A stretch of DNA of 64,000 nucleotides from a bacterium (GCA_020350885.1 CP070727.1:977960-1041959); one strand, 5' to 3'; positions 52,829 through 62,678 are shown, numbered from the stretch's first letter. The notes: generated from the letters alone by a model not told the origin. Numbers and translations: made by a program.

Positions 52829-53233
52829 GTGGAGAGAACATTCCTGATGCTGAAGCCCGAGATCGTCGAACGGGGCCTCCAGGGGGAGATTATCGACCTT
52901 CTCATCAAGAACCGGTTCGCGATACGCAAAATGAGGCAATTCCGCTTCGATGAATCGAGCGCGCGGCGTTTCTACGCCGTTCACGATGGGAAAGACTTCT
53001 TCGAGCCCCTTATTGCGTATATGACTTCGGGATCCGTAATCGGCCTGGAGCTTGAGAAGGAAGATGCGGTTCTGCACCTCCGCGAGCTTGTCGGCGCCAC
53101 CGATCCCGCAGAGGCCAGACCGGGTACCGTCAGGTATATGTACGGAACTGATCTCCGGCACAACGCCGTCCACGCATCCGACTCACCGGAGTCGGCGCAA
53201 AAAGAACTTGCGATTGTGTTTCCCAAAAGCTAG
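52829..53233 (+). CDS. ndk: Nucleoside diphosphate kinase
   Basis: Interconverts nucleoside di- and triphosphates. The 134-residue product begins VERTFLMLKPEIVERGLQG and has the catalytic histidine in HNAVHASDSPESAQKE. GTG 52829 lies six bases after CGGAGGT; an in-frame ATG at 52784 would add a non-conserved extension. It follows sucCD, whose nucleotide product it can use. Confidence 0.94.
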   Translation: MERTFLMLKPEIVERGLQGEIIDLLIKNRFAIRKMRQFRFDESSARRFYAVHDGKDFFEPLIAYMTSGSVIGLELEKEDAVLHLRELVGATDPAEARPGTVRYMYGTDLRHNAVHASDSPESAQKELAIVFPKS

Positions 53234-53245
53234 TATAAATGGTTT

Positions 53246-53785
53246 ATGAAAAAGGATCTTCCCGGTATGAAGCTGGATCTCGGCCGTATCGAGAAGCCGG
53301 AATCCTTTGTATTCCACGAACAGTTTCCGGTGCCCCTCGAGGGCGAGGGAACGGTGGAATGTGATGCGAAGGTGGCCGGAACGGTCACGCCGACCGGAAG
53401 CCGCCTGCTTCTGGATGCAGAGATCACCAGCACCCTTCGGGTAGCCTGCAGCAGGTGTCTGGCCGTTTTTCTGTTTCCGTTGGCGAGTGGATTCAAGCTC
53501 GTATTTCATCGAGAACGGAGGGGAACGATACCGGACGATATAGATGAGGAAGACTTCATTCTGCTTACCGATACGATCGAGAGCGGGTACGATATCTTTC
53601 CCCGTGTTCGGGAGGCGATACTTCTCGAGCTGCCGATCAGGTACCTCTGCAGTGAAGATTGCAAGGGTCTCTGCAGCACATGCGGGAAGAACCTGAACGA
53701 GGGGGACTGCGGTTGCGAGCACGAAGAGGGTGATTCCCGCTGGAATGCCTTGAAAAAGTTATTGAGCCGACGAGACGATACATGA
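53246..53785 (+). CDS. yceD: YceD family protein (DUF177, 23S rRNA accumulation)
   Basis: The 179-residue product has the DUF177 pattern: V(A)CSRCLAVF in the middle, an acidic stretch, then a C-terminal [21 protein letters not shown] zinc-binding-like cluster, cited here as [13 protein letters not shown]. It directly precedes rpmF, the usual pairing. An internal ATG at 53267, ten bases after AAAAAGGA, is an equally plausible start and matches the common N-terminus better. Confidence 0.88.
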   Translation: MKKDLPGMKLDLGRIEKPESFVFHEQFPVPLEGEGTVECDAKVAGTVTPTGSRLLLDAEITSTLRVACSRCLAVFLFPLASGFKLVFHRERRGTIPDDIDEEDFILLTDTIESGYDIFPRVREAILLELPIRYLCSEDCKGLCSTCGKNLNEGDCGCEHEEGDSRWNALKKLLSRRDDT

Positions 53786-53813
53786 ATATTTCCCGATAAC
53801 GGGGGGAGTGGAC

Positions 53814-54002
53814 ATGGCAGTTCCGAAACGGAGAACATCGAAGGCAAGGAAGAACAAACGCAGATCGCACTGGAAGGCGAAGGCACCGGCCCTGACCCGG
53901 TGCTCCCATTGCCATCAACCGAAACCGCCCCATATCGTGTGCCCGAATTGCGGCTATTATGGTGGGCGTGAAGTCATTAAACCCAAGGTCGAGGAAACCT
54001 GA
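53814..54002 (+). CDS. rpmF: 50S ribosomal protein L32
   Basis: The 62-residue product begins [20 protein letters not shown], the conserved L32 N-terminus, and retains a four-cysteine zinc ribbon (CSHC ... CPNC). GGGGGGAG lies five bases before the ATG. It lies between yceD and plsX, the classic fatty-acid operon layout. Confidence 0.96.
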   Translation: MAVPKRRTSKARKNKRRSHWKAKAPALTRCSHCHQPKPPHIVCPNCGYYGGREVIKPKVEET

Positions 54003-54077
54003 TAGTACTCGTATCGGTCGACGGGGGGCCGGTTTCATGGTGGCGGTGCAGGAGTGCCGGTCGGTCTCGGGGGTAGC

Positions 54078-55079
54078 ATGAAGATAGCTCTGGATGCGAT
54101 GGGAGGTGACCGGGCGCCCGTCGGAATCATCGACGGGGCGGTCGAGGCGGCCCGCCATTGTGCGGGCAGGTTCGGTCTCGTGCTCGTCGGTAAACGCGAG
54201 GTCATCGAGCGTTATATCAACGAGAACGGATTCGGCGGCAGCGGCATGGAGATCGTCGAGGCGCCCGAGACGATCGAGATGTCGGAAAGCCCCGCCACGG
54301 CGATCAGGCGCAAGCGGAACTCTTCGATCGTGACGGCGATGCGCCTACAGAAGGAGGGTGCGGTCCAGGCGGTCGTGAGTGCCGGAAATACCGGTGCCGT
54401 GGTTGCAAGCTCACTGCTCTCGATGGGCAGGCTTCGCGGCATCAACAGACCCGCCATCGCCATACATATTCCCACGAGGGGTGGCGGCACCGTGCTCCTC
54501 GACGGAGGAGCCAACTCGGACTGCGATCCGATGAACCTCCTGCAATTTGCCTTTATGGGCTCCGTATACGCAGAAACCATTCTCGAGAAGCGGGAGCCCA
54601 AGGTGGGACTCCTGAGCATCGGTGAAGAGAGCTCGAAGGGGAACGAGCTGACGAGGAACGCCCACGAGCTTCTCGGGAAGAGTGATATGAATTTCGTCGG
54701 CAATGTCGAGGGACGGGACGTGTTCCTCGGCATCGTCGATGTCGTGGTGACCGACGGATTCGTCGGAAACGTCGTTTTGAAATTTACAGAGAGTATTATT
54801 CAGTATATAAACAGTTTGATTAGGGAAGAGGTCGCGCGTCATCCGCTGGCCCGAGTGGGTGCCGTTTTTATGAAACCGGCCTTCAACGGAGTAAAGCGCA
54901 CGTTGGACTACGCTGAATACGGCGGTGCCCCGTTGCTGGGCATCAATGGCGTGGTCATCATCGGTCACGGCGGTAGTTCGCCGAGGGCGATCAAGAATGC
55001 AATCCTTGCAGCGGAGAAGTTCGCGGTGCGTGGGATCAACGAGAAGATCAAGGTAAAAGTGGAGGAATCCCGGCCGTGA
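54078..55079 (+). CDS. plsX: Phosphate acyltransferase PlsX
   Basis: Makes acyl-phosphate from acyl-ACP for phospholipid synthesis. The 333-residue product begins MKIALDAMGGDRAPVGII and has VSAGNTGAVVASSL, LLDGGANSDCDP and VVTDGFVGNVVLKFTE, all family hallmarks. ATG 54078 is chosen at the conserved N-terminus. The stop overlaps the fabH GTG. Confidence 0.95.
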   Translation: MKIALDAMGGDRAPVGIIDGAVEAARHCAGRFGLVLVGKREVIERYINENGFGGSGMEIVEAPETIEMSESPATAIRRKRNSSIVTAMRLQKEGAVQAVVSAGNTGAVVASSLLSMGRLRGINRPAIAIHIPTRGGGTVLLDGGANSDCDPMNLLQFAFMGSVYAETILEKREPKVGLLSIGEESSKGNELTRNAHELLGKSDMNFVGNVEGRDVFLGIVDVVVTDGFVGNVVLKFTESIIQYINSLIREEVARHPLARVGAVFMKPAFNGVKRTLDYAEYGGAPLLGINGVVIIGHGGSSPRAIKNAILAAEKFAVRGINEKIKVKVEESRP

Positions 55080-56077
55080 TCAAACAAGCAAAAGAGACGG
55101 GAGCGACATTTGTCGGTATCGGGTATTACCTTCCGGAGAAGGTGCTTTCCAACTTCGATCTCGAGAAGATGGTCGATACGTCAGATGAATGGATCCTCAC
55201 GCGTACCGGCATCAGGGAACGTCGCGTGGCCGCAGAGAACGAGGCGTCGAGCGATATGGCATACCGGGCTGCCGTCATGGCAATGGAGGATGCTGGAGTA
55301 GGGGCGGAGGAGATCGATACGATCATCGTCGGAACCGTCACACCCGATATGCTCTTTCCCTCTACCGCCTGCATCGTTCAGGATCGGCTGGGTGCCGTGA
55401 AAGCGGCCGCCTTTGATGTCACAGCCGCCTGCTCCGGATTCATCTACGGCGTCACACTCGCACAGTCTATGATTACAACCGGAAAGTCGAGATGCGCCCT
55501 TATAGTCGGTGTAGAAACCCTCTCCCGCATACTCGATTTCACCGACCGGACCACATGCGTGCTCTTCGGAGACGGTGCAGGTGCCGTCGTCATGAAATCC
55601 TGCAAGCCGGGTGAAGGCATATTGAGCACATTCATGCAGAGTGACGGCTCGTATGCCGAGCTCCTGTATCTGCCCGGCGGCGGCTCGCGATCGCCGCTTA
55701 CACCCGAGGCACTCGAACGCGGCGAGCAGTACGTCAAGATGAGGGGTGACGGTCTCTTCAAGTACGCCGTCAAGGCGATGGTGAATGCGAGCAAGAAGGT
55801 GCTCGATGAGGCGAACCTGAAGTCGAGCGACGTCGACTTTCTCATTCCACACCAGGCAAACGTTCGGATCATCGACGGCGTGCGTAAGCGCCTGCGGATA
55901 CCCAAGAAGAAGGTTATCGTGAATATCGACAGGGTCGGGAACACCTCGGCGGCGAGCATACCGATCGCCCTCGGTGAGGCGAAGGAGCAGGGATTGATAC
56001 AGAAGGGCAGCACGATCCTCATGGTCGGATTCGGCGGAGGCCTGACGTGGGGCGCGGTTCTGCTGAGGTACGTGTAG
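55076..56077 (+). CDS. fabH: 3-oxoacyl-ACP synthase III (FabH)
   Basis: Starts fatty acid synthesis by condensing acetyl-CoA with malonyl-ACP. The 333-residue product has the catalytic Cys in TAACSGFIYG, His in PHQANVRI and Asn in VGNTSAASIP. The start is GTG, overlapping plsX by four bases. Length is typical. Confidence 0.95.
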   Translation: MIKQAKETGATFVGIGYYLPEKVLSNFDLEKMVDTSDEWILTRTGIRERRVAAENEASSDMAYRAAVMAMEDAGVGAEEIDTIIVGTVTPDMLFPSTACIVQDRLGAVKAAAFDVTAACSGFIYGVTLAQSMITTGKSRCALIVGVETLSRILDFTDRTTCVLFGDGAGAVVMKSCKPGEGILSTFMQSDGSYAELLYLPGGGSRSPLTPEALERGEQYVKMRGDGLFKYAVKAMVNASKKVLDEANLKSSDVDFLIPHQANVRIIDGVRKRLRIPKKKVIVNIDRVGNTSAASIPIALGEAKEQGLIQKGSTILMVGFGGGLTWGAVLLRYV

Positions 56078-56102
56078 CGGTGCGTGCGGAAGGAGTTGAT
56101 AC

Positions 56103-57044
56103 GTGAAAACTGCGCTCATCTTTCCCGGCCAGGGTTCCCAGTATGTCGGGATGGGAAAGGATCTGGCCGAACGGTACCGGGAAATAGCCGGGCTGTACGA
56201 GGAAGCCGACGAAGTGCTCGGATTCCGCATTTCCCGCCTCTCCTTCCAGGGGGATCAGGACTTTCTCAGGGAGACGAGAAACGCACAACCGGCGATCCTC
56301 CTGCACAGTGTTGCGGTCTGCCGCCTGCTGACGAAGGATGCCGGGATCACGCCCGCCATCGTTGCAGGTCACAGCCTGGGGGAGTATTCCGCCCTGGTCG
56401 CCGCCGGTGTGCTCGATGCCTTGGACGCCCTGCGCATAGTCCGAAAGCGCGGAGAGCTCATGTACGATGCCGGCCTCGCACAGCCGGGCACCATGGCTGC
56501 GATCATGGGCTTGGAGCGGGAGGCATGTGATGAGATCTGCCGGGATGTTTCCGGCGACCGGGTCGTCGTGGTGGCGAATATCAATTCCCCGCGGCAGGTG
56601 GTGGTATCGGGACACGTCGAGGCTGTGGAGGAGGCGATGACGCGTGCCACCGAACGGGGGGCCAGAAAGGTCGTCAGGCTCAACGTGAGCGGTGCCTTCC
56701 ATTCGCCGCTGGTTACCTCGGCGCAGGAAGAGCTCGTTTCCTATATGAGGACCTTCACATTCAACGATGCAGCGGTTGATGTTATCTGTAACGTCGACGC
56801 AGCGGTGATCAGGAAGAAAGATAAGATAATCGATGCCCTTTCGAGGCAGCTTACGAATCCGGTGTTGTGGTCGGATTCGATGAAGATACTTCTCGAACGC
56901 TGGGAAGGGGATATCATGGAGATCGGCCCGGGGCGCGTTCTAGCCGGGTTGATGCGGCAAATCGATAGAGGGAGGCAGGTGCGAACCGCAGGTGTCGCCC
57001 CTGAGGTCGAGAGGTTCGTGGCGCCGAGCATCGAGGTGACGTAG
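56103..57044 (+). CDS. fabD: Malonyl-CoA:ACP transacylase (FabD)
   Basis: Loads malonate on ACP. The 313-residue product has FPGQGSQYVGMG, the catalytic Ser in GHSLGEYSAL, and the His in GAFHSPLV. GAAGGAG lies just upstream of the GTG start. Third gene of the fab cluster. Confidence 0.95.
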   Translation: MKTALIFPGQGSQYVGMGKDLAERYREIAGLYEEADEVLGFRISRLSFQGDQDFLRETRNAQPAILLHSVAVCRLLTKDAGITPAIVAGHSLGEYSALVAAGVLDALDALRIVRKRGELMYDAGLAQPGTMAAIMGLEREACDEICRDVSGDRVVVVANINSPRQVVVSGHVEAVEEAMTRATERGARKVVRLNVSGAFHSPLVTSAQEELVSYMRTFTFNDAAVDVICNVDAAVIRKKDKIIDALSRQLTNPVLWSDSMKILLERWEGDIMEIGPGRVLAGLMRQIDRGRQVRTAGVAPEVERFVAPSIEVT

Positions 57045-57092
57045 GCGCTCTTTCTCTTCCGGTTCGAATGGGGTTCGATCGGGGAGCTACCC

Positions 57093-57839
57093 ATGCTGGG
57101 TCTCGAAGGCAAGACGGCGATTGTGACGGGGGCGGGCCGGGGTATCGGCCGGGATATAGCCCTGACGCTGGGCGAATACGGCGTCGATGTAGCCGTCGTA
57201 GACGTCGACATCGCCGGTGCCGGGGAGACCGTCTCTCAGTTGGTTGGGATGGGGAGAGCGGGGCTCGCACTCGAGTGTGATGTCAGTGACACCGGGCAGG
57301 CCCAGCGGTGTATCGACGAGGTTCTGAAGTGGCACGACCAGATTCATATCCTCGTCAACAACGCAGGGATCACACGGGACAACCTTCTGCTCCGGATGAG
57401 CGAGCAGGAGTGGCGGAGTGTGATCGATGTAAACCTGACGGGTACTTTTAACTTCACAAAGGCGGTATCGAAGCATATGATCAGGAAGAGATACGGTAGA
57501 ATTGTCAGTATTTCTTCCGTAATCGGTCTCATGGGAAACGCTGGACAGGGTAACTACGCTGCCAGCAAAGCTGGGATAATCGGTTTTACCAAGGCCATAG
57601 CGAAGGAGTTGGCTGCCAGGAATATCACCGTCAACGCCATCGCTCCCGGTTTCATCGAGACTGCGATGACCGCATCCCTTCCCGAGAAGCGCAGGGAAGA
57701 GATGCAGGGCATGATACCGTTAGGTATGTTCGGGACGGGCCGGGATGTGTCGAACATCGTCGTATTTCTCGTCTCCGAACTCGGAGGCTATGTCACGGGT
57801 CAGGTAATCCACTGCGACGGTGGCATGGTGATGTCGTAG
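57093..57839 (+). CDS. fabG: 3-oxoacyl-ACP reductase (FabG)
   Basis: NADPH-dependent SDR. The 248-residue product has the nucleotide motif [24 protein letters not shown], and the active-site Ser with YAASKAG. It ends HCDGGMVMS as FabG proteins do. It lies 48 bases after fabD. Confidence 0.95.
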   Translation: MLGLEGKTAIVTGAGRGIGRDIALTLGEYGVDVAVVDVDIAGAGETVSQLVGMGRAGLALECDVSDTGQAQRCIDEVLKWHDQIHILVNNAGITRDNLLLRMSEQEWRSVIDVNLTGTFNFTKAVSKHMIRKRYGRIVSISSVIGLMGNAGQGNYAASKAGIIGFTKAIAKELAARNITVNAIAPGFIETAMTASLPEKRREEMQGMIPLGMFGTGRDVSNIVVFLVSELGGYVTGQVIHCDGGMVMS

Positions 57840-57868
57840 GGCACATTTTGCAGGAGGTGCATCGCTCC

Positions 57869-58105
57869 ATGACAGTCGAGGAAAGGGTAAAGAAAGTAAT
57901 CGAAGAGCAACTATCCGTAAACCAGGATCAGATCACACGCGATGCTTCGTTCATTGATGATCTTGGGGCGGATTCGCTCGACACCGTCGAGCTCGTTATG
58001 GCGCTCGAGGAGGAGTTCGGTGTCGAGATACCCGATGAGGAGGCGGAAAAGATTACGAAGGTAGGCGAGGCTATCGACTACATCGAAGCACATATCAAGG
58101 TGTGA
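57869..58105 (+). CDS. acpP: Acyl carrier protein
   Basis: The 78-residue product has the phosphopantetheine serine in [18 protein letters not shown] (Ser36). CAGGAGGTG precedes the ATG by about ten bases. A TTG at 57848 in frame is not needed. It lies between fabG and fabF as usual. Confidence 0.96.
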   Translation: MTVEERVKKVIEEQLSVNQDQITRDASFIDDLGADSLDTVELVMALEEEFGVEIPDEEAEKITKVGEAIDYIEAHIKV

Positions 58106-58161
58106 TTCGATAGCCGGGATGCTATCTTCGAGAGTTACGATAGCACGAGCAGGGGGGAAAG

Positions 58162-59406
58162 GTGTCAGCGAACGGTAGAAGGGTGGTTGTCACCGGCATG
58201 GGCTTGATATGCCCATGCGGTAAGACCGTCGAAGAGAGCTGGGAGAATATAGTCGCCGGAAGGTCCGGGATCGGGAAGATCACCGCCTTCGACGTCAGTT
58301 CATATGACAGCCAGGTGGGTGGTGAGGTCAAGAACTTCGATCCTCTCGAATTCATGGATAAGAAGGAAGCACGCCGCACCGACCGGTCCGTTCAGTTTGC
58401 ACTGGCGGCTTCAAAGGAGGCGATGCGTACGCTGGACGGGGCCGAGTATGATGGCGAGAAATTCGGGACGATCATCGGCTCGGGTATCGGCGGTATCAAG
58501 ACATTCGAGCAACAGCATGCGGTGCTGCTCGAGCGGGGGCCGTCGAGGATCAGCCCCTTTTTCATACCGATGATGATCTCGGATATGGCGGCGGGTCAGG
58601 TGTCTATCAAGTACGGGCTGCGCGGGCCGAACTTCGGTACGGTCTCAGCTTGTGCGTCGGGCGGCCATGCAATCTGCGATTCGTATATGTACGTCAGGAA
58701 CGGGTATGCGGACATGATCCTGACCGGGGGCACCGAGGCAACCATCAGTCCCATGGCTCTCGGAGGCTTCTGCTCGATGAAGGCGCTCTCGGTCAGAAAC
58801 GATGCGCCGGAAGCGGCGAGCCGGCCGTTCGACAAGGATCGTGACGGATTTGTCATGGCCGAAGGCTGTGGATTGATTGTACTCGAGGAATACGAGCATG
58901 CCAGGCGGAGGGGAGCCGGGATCTTGGCTGAGGTCGCCGGCATCGGACTCACGGGAGATGCCTACCATATCACGTCCCCCGTCCCCGGAGGCGTCGGTGC
59001 CGCCAATGCGATGCGGATGGCGCTCAGAGACTCGGGAATCGAACCGGGCATGGTCGATTATATCAATGCGCACGGGACGTCCACCATGTACAACGACAAG
59101 GTCGAGTCCCAGGCCATTCTCAGCGTGTTCGGCAATGATTCCGACAGGCCGAGGGTGAGTTCCTCCAAGTCGGTGACCGGCCATCTTCTCGGGGCGGCAG
59201 CCGCCTTGGAATTCATCGTCTGTGTCAAGGCTCTGAACGAAGGGATAATTCCACCCACGATCAATCTCGATAACCCCGACCCCGATTGTTCGCTCAGCCA
59301 TGTGCCGAACAACGCTGAGAGGTGCGACTTGCGTTGTGTCGTTTCCAACTCCTTCGGCTTCGGCGGACATAACGTGAGCGTAGTCCTCAAACCGGTGGAT
59401 TCGTAG
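58162..59406 (+). CDS. fabF: 3-oxoacyl-ACP synthase II (FabF)
   Basis: Elongating condensing enzyme. The 414-residue product has the catalytic Cys in SACASGGHAI, His in NAHGTSTMYND and second His in GHLLGAAAAL. GTG 58162 follows GGGGGGAAAG and yields the conserved VVVTGMGLICP N-terminus. Confidence 0.95.
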   Translation: MSANGRRVVVTGMGLICPCGKTVEESWENIVAGRSGIGKITAFDVSSYDSQVGGEVKNFDPLEFMDKKEARRTDRSVQFALAASKEAMRTLDGAEYDGEKFGTIIGSGIGGIKTFEQQHAVLLERGPSRISPFFIPMMISDMAAGQVSIKYGLRGPNFGTVSACASGGHAICDSYMYVRNGYADMILTGGTEATISPMALGGFCSMKALSVRNDAPEAASRPFDKDRDGFVMAEGCGLIVLEEYEHARRRGAGILAEVAGIGLTGDAYHITSPVPGGVGAANAMRMALRDSGIEPGMVDYINAHGTSTMYNDKVESQAILSVFGNDSDRPRVSSSKSVTGHLLGAAAALEFIVCVKALNEGIIPPTINLDNPDPDCSLSHVPNNAERCDLRCVVSNSFGFGGHNVSVVLKPVDS

Positions 59407-59426
59407 CCCGAAACCGAGAACCAGAC

Positions 59427-60182
59427 ATGCTTGGATTATTTAAGGGCTTTTGGCGGTTTATCCGTCCGCAGAGTGAAACCGGGGACATTGACATCCGCGT
59501 AATAGAAGAAAAGCTGGGCTACCGGTTCAAGGACCGGAGATGCCTGATAGAGGCCCTCACCCACAGGTCGGTTCTCGGGGAGCTCCTTCCGGGGGAGGAA
59601 AGTATCACATACGAACGACTGGAGTTTCTGGGGGACTCGGTCCTGGCGTTGGTGACGAGCGAGTATCTTCTCACGAGTTTCCCGAGGGACGACGAGGGAC
59701 AGCTCACGAAGAAAAAGTCACTTCTCGTGAGCAAGGCGGTCCTTGCGAGGAAGGCGGAAGAGATCGGCATAAAGGACCACATCATCCTGAGCGAGAACGC
59801 CTCACGGGGAGGGGTTGCAGAGCAGGATTCCGTGCTCAATGCGGCTCTGGAAGCCGTGATCGGTGCGATCTACCTCGATGGCGGCCTCGAGGCCGCATGC
59901 CGGTTCATCGAGGAGCTGATACTCGATGATATCGACGAGATCCTCGAACACCGGGATCATATCAATTACAAGAGCATCCTCCAGGAGTGGACGCAGAGCA
60001 AGTTCAGGAGCTATCCCAGCTACCGCGTCAGATCGACAACCGGGCCTGAACATGATAAGATCTTCCTGATCGAGGTACGGATCGGTGGGAAGACCGTGGG
60101 CAGGGGCAGGGGTAAAAGCAAGAAGGATGCAGAACAGATGGCGGCCAAGGAGGCGTTGCACACCATGAGGAAAACGCATTAG
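59427..60182 (+). CDS. rnc: Ribonuclease III
   Basis: Double-strand-specific endoribonuclease. The 251-residue product has the signature ERLEFLGDSVLALV (about residues 67-80), AALEAVIGAIYLDGG and a C-terminal double-stranded RNA-binding domain (about 178-250, NYKSILQEWTQ ... AEQMAAKEAL). A 25-residue N-terminal extension precedes the catalytic core. It follows fabF by 20 bases, a common arrangement. Confidence 0.95.
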   Translation: MLGLFKGFWRFIRPQSETGDIDIRVIEEKLGYRFKDRRCLIEALTHRSVLGELLPGEESITYERLEFLGDSVLALVTSEYLLTSFPRDDEGQLTKKKSLLVSKAVLARKAEEIGIKDHIILSENASRGGVAEQDSVLNAALEAVIGAIYLDGGLEAACRFIEELILDDIDEILEHRDHINYKSILQEWTQSKFRSYPSYRVRSTTGPEHDKIFLIEVRIGGKTVGRGRGKSKKDAEQMAAKEALHTMRKTH

Positions 60183-60192
60183 GAAGGAAAGC

Positions 60193-60678
60193 ATGGAGGA
60201 GAAAAAGCTTGTCCATTTTCCCTTCACCTACGGGGGCGATTTGGGCCTTTTCTGCGAGGAATGCCAGCTTCCCTGCAACCTCGAGGAGATGAGCTTGGAC
60301 TGCCACCGCCGACTCTTCCTTCAGGGTATGATCAACTGTTCCTACTTCGTCTACGGGTACTGCCTTCTGGTCGATCAACCGGGATGCGTCTTCGATAACG
60401 GTGGTCGACACGATACCTACTGGCTCCAGCTCCTCAACGAGTACGTACACAACGTCGGCAGCAGGGAGGTGGACGAGCAGTTCATGAAACATCGCGAGGA
60501 TGCGCTCAAGCTCGTTCAGGACCAGGTAGAGGGGCAGAACGTCTATCTTTGCCGGTATCTCGAAGAGTACTACCACCAGATCCTCAAGACGGGCGGTGGA
60601 CTCAGTGAGGATATGCTCGCCAAGCTGGACGAGGCCTACCTCTCCCTCTTACGTGGCATAAGCCGCAAATCGGACTAG
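60193..60678 (+). CDS. Cys-rich protein of unknown function
   Basis: The 161-residue product has seven or more cysteines concentrated in its first 70 residues (CEECQLPC at about 21-28, then DCH, NCSY, GYC, GCVF). The C-terminal half is helical and rich in Tyr and Gln. No family was recognised. There is no signal peptide, so a metal or iron-sulfur site in the cytoplasm is possible (inference). It lies ten bases after rnc in the same direction and converges with the next barrel gene. GGAAGG lies upstream of the ATG. Confidence 0.6.
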   Translation: MEEKKLVHFPFTYGGDLGLFCEECQLPCNLEEMSLDCHRRLFLQGMINCSYFVYGYCLLVDQPGCVFDNGGRHDTYWLQLLNEYVHNVGSREVDEQFMKHREDALKLVQDQVEGQNVYLCRYLEEYYHQILKTGGGLSEDMLAKLDEAYLSLLRGISRKSD

Positions 60679-60689
60679 AGGGGATCTCC

Positions 60690-62048
60690 CTAGAATCGAT
60701 AGCCACCTGATGCGATGACCTGTATGGAGCTCAGGTCTTCGGTAAGTCCTCCCGCGGTCCGCTCGAAGCCACCGATGGCAATGGCGACATCGAGTGTGAG
60801 GACACGGTCAATGAGCGCCCCGACGCCGAAGGAGAAGTGCTGTCGGTTCTTCGTGACATCGGAGTCGGCAACGAGTGTCAATGGGAGATCGTAGATCGAT
60901 TCATAGTCGGCAATATCACCCGAGATGTATGTGATCTCGCTGATCGTCTTGAGCACGAGGGGTGAATAGGAGTAACCGCCTCGGAATCTGATCGGGTACA
61001 TGGGAAGTGTGAATTCGGCTCCGACATTGAAATTCCACGCACTCTTCAACACCTTCCGTCCGCCGATATCATTTTCGTCTATTATCGAAAGCCCCTCCCA
61101 CTTCGTCTGAGAATAATCGATGTAGGTGATATCGGCGGCGATGAGCAGTGATGAGGCGATGTTGACCGAGAGGCCTCCCCTCATTCGCCAAGGGAGGGTG
61201 TATTCGGTTTCGATGATTCCCAGTTCGGAATCGGGTTCCCAGCCGCCCCCTGCTTCATAGGCGGAGCTGTAGGTGGTAAAGCCCTCGCCGTTGTAGGAAA
61301 TCCAGGTCGGGCTCGAGAGCATGAATCCCGCCCTGACCCTCTCGTGCAGGCGGAAGAGGACTCCGAGGTTGAAGCTGAATCCGTCGAGGTCTTGGGAGAC
61401 ATCGTCCGTGTACAGGGCCACCGAGTCGCTGTCTTCGTAGTAGATCTCCTCGGTGAAATCCGTCGACTCATCCCAGATCACCAATCCCGCTCCGAGCGCG
61501 AGCCGCGGTGAGATGTCGAGACCGACACCGAGATGGTACTGGTATATATTGCCGGATTGAAGGAATAGGTTTTCGGCGTAGCCGTCTACTATCAAGGGAT
61601 CTTCGATGACGCCGCCTCGCATCGTCTCGAGTTGGGAACTGCCGACCCTGAAGATCCCGAATCCCACGACGAGGCTCCCGCGGTAGGTCGGATACGGATA
61701 GACGGCACTGAAATGACCGAATGCTGTGTAAGTGTGCGATTTCTCGACCGCGAGGCCTGTGAGGTCGTTCGTGATGTCATCGTTGGAATGGTGGAGCCCG
61801 ATCGAGACCTCCTTGCGCCGTATCTGCGCAAGCCCGGCTGGATTATAGAGGAGAGCGAAGGCGTCGTCGCTCACGGCGGTAAAGGCGCCTCCCATCGCGA
61901 AGGGGCGCGCACCGGTTCCGGTGGTCGTCAGCATGCCGAGCCTTTCGAGTGCCAGCGCAGTTGAGATCTGGGAGTTCGCCTCACGGGGACAACAGGTGGT
62001 CGCCATGAGCACGGTACAACCTAACACAAGGATTCGTTTGACCATCAT
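60690..62048 (-). CDS. FadL/PorV-like outer-membrane beta-barrel protein
   Basis: The 452-residue product has a signal peptide with ATTCCPREA near residue 20, then GTGARPFAMGGAFTAVSDD and LLYNPAGLAQI, the FadL/PorV N-terminal signature. The remainder is strand-rich and ends IASGGYRF with the terminal Phe of outer-membrane barrels. ATG 62048 overlaps the preceding lipoprotein stop by one base. A second ATG lies at 62045. Whether it serves protein secretion (PorV) or hydrophobic transport (FadL) is open; it is a relative of the barrel at 22676-23608. Confidence 0.8.
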   Translation of the reverse strand: MMVKRILVLGCTVLMATTCCPREANSQISTALALERLGMLTTTGTGARPFAMGGAFTAVSDDAFALLYNPAGLAQIRRKEVSIGLHHSNDDITNDLTGLAVEKSHTYTAFGHFSAVYPYPTYRGSLVVGFGIFRVGSSQLETMRGGVIEDPLIVDGYAENLFLQSGNIYQYHLGVGLDISPRLALGAGLVIWDESTDFTEEIYYEDSDSVALYTDDVSQDLDGFSFNLGVLFRLHERVRAGFMLSSPTWISYNGEGFTTYSSAYEAGGGWEPDSELGIIETEYTLPWRMRGGLSVNIASSLLIAADITYIDYSQTKWEGLSIIDENDIGGRKVLKSAWNFNVGAEFTLPMYPIRFRGGYSYSPLVLKTISEITYISGDIADYESIYDLPLTLVADSDVTKNRQHFSFGVGALIDRVLTLDVAIAIGGFERTAGGLTEDLSSIQVIASGGYRF

Positions 62049-62629
62049 CACCGCTTCCTTTTCTTGTCTTTTGATTCCTTTTTATTCTTATCCGTTTCGG
62101 ACTCTTCTTTCCGTTCGTTGCGTTCTCTCCGCTTCGTATCGGAATCCCTCCGTTTCCTGGTGCGCCGACCTCGATCTATCGAACGCTCGGAGGCACGCTT
62201 CTCTTTCCGTTCCTTGGTCTTGACCTCGCCGCCCTCGTCGGTGCCCTGATCCGTCTCGACCTTGTCGTCCCGTACCGGTGGTGTAATCGACGGAAATGTT
62301 GGATTGATGCCGAGACCCGAATCATGGAACCGGGTCCTCCCCTCATAGATGAATCGCCGCACCGGCGCCTCTCCTTCCTCGGTGACCATCTCTACGTCGT
62401 CGTACCACCAGGGTATCATGTAGTAGTCCAGCCATGGATCGCCGTAGACGGCATCATACGGACCGGGGTGATGGTAGTACTCGTGACATGCGCTGCACCG
62501 GCTGAAATCCTGGGTATCCGGTTCGTCCGTCACGTCGGGATGGCGGAGGATGGTATAGCAGCCCGAGACAGATACGGTAACGATGACGATTACGAGGAAT
62601 ACACAGCAATTATACAGCGTGGTCTTCAT
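62048..62629 (-). CDS. CxxCH lipoprotein with Lys/Arg/Glu-rich tail
   Basis: The 193-residue product has a signal with lipobox VSVSGC (about residue 24), then FSRCSACHEYYHHPG (about 43-57), a CxxCH motif that could bind one c-type haem. A central Trp/Tyr/Asp-rich stretch follows, then a highly charged tail of about 75 residues (KERKEKRASERS ... KDKKRKR). No family was recognised. The tail may bind polyanions or peptidoglycan (inference). GGTGAGG precedes the ATG and a strong promoter lies upstream; translation is coupled to the following barrel gene. Confidence 0.62.
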   Translation of the reverse strand: MKTTLYNCCVFLVIVIVTVSVSGCYTILRHPDVTDEPDTQDFSRCSACHEYYHHPGPYDAVYGDPWLDYYMIPWWYDDVEMVTEEGEAPVRRFIYEGRTRFHDSGLGINPTFPSITPPVRDDKVETDQGTDEGGEVKTKERKEKRASERSIDRGRRTRKRRDSDTKRRERNERKEESETDKNKKESKDKKRKR

Positions 62630-62648
62630 CACTCCTCACCTAACGTAC

Positions 62649-62678
62649 ATAATATATCAGCTTTACACGAGGTGTCAA
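62649..62678 (-). promoter_or_regulatory. Sigma-70-type promoter for the lipoprotein/barrel pair
   Basis: On the minus strand a perfect TTGACA (62678-62673) is followed by TATATT after 16 bases or TATTAT after 18. It lies about 20 bases before the ATG at 62629 and is back to back with the next promoter. Confidence 0.65.
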
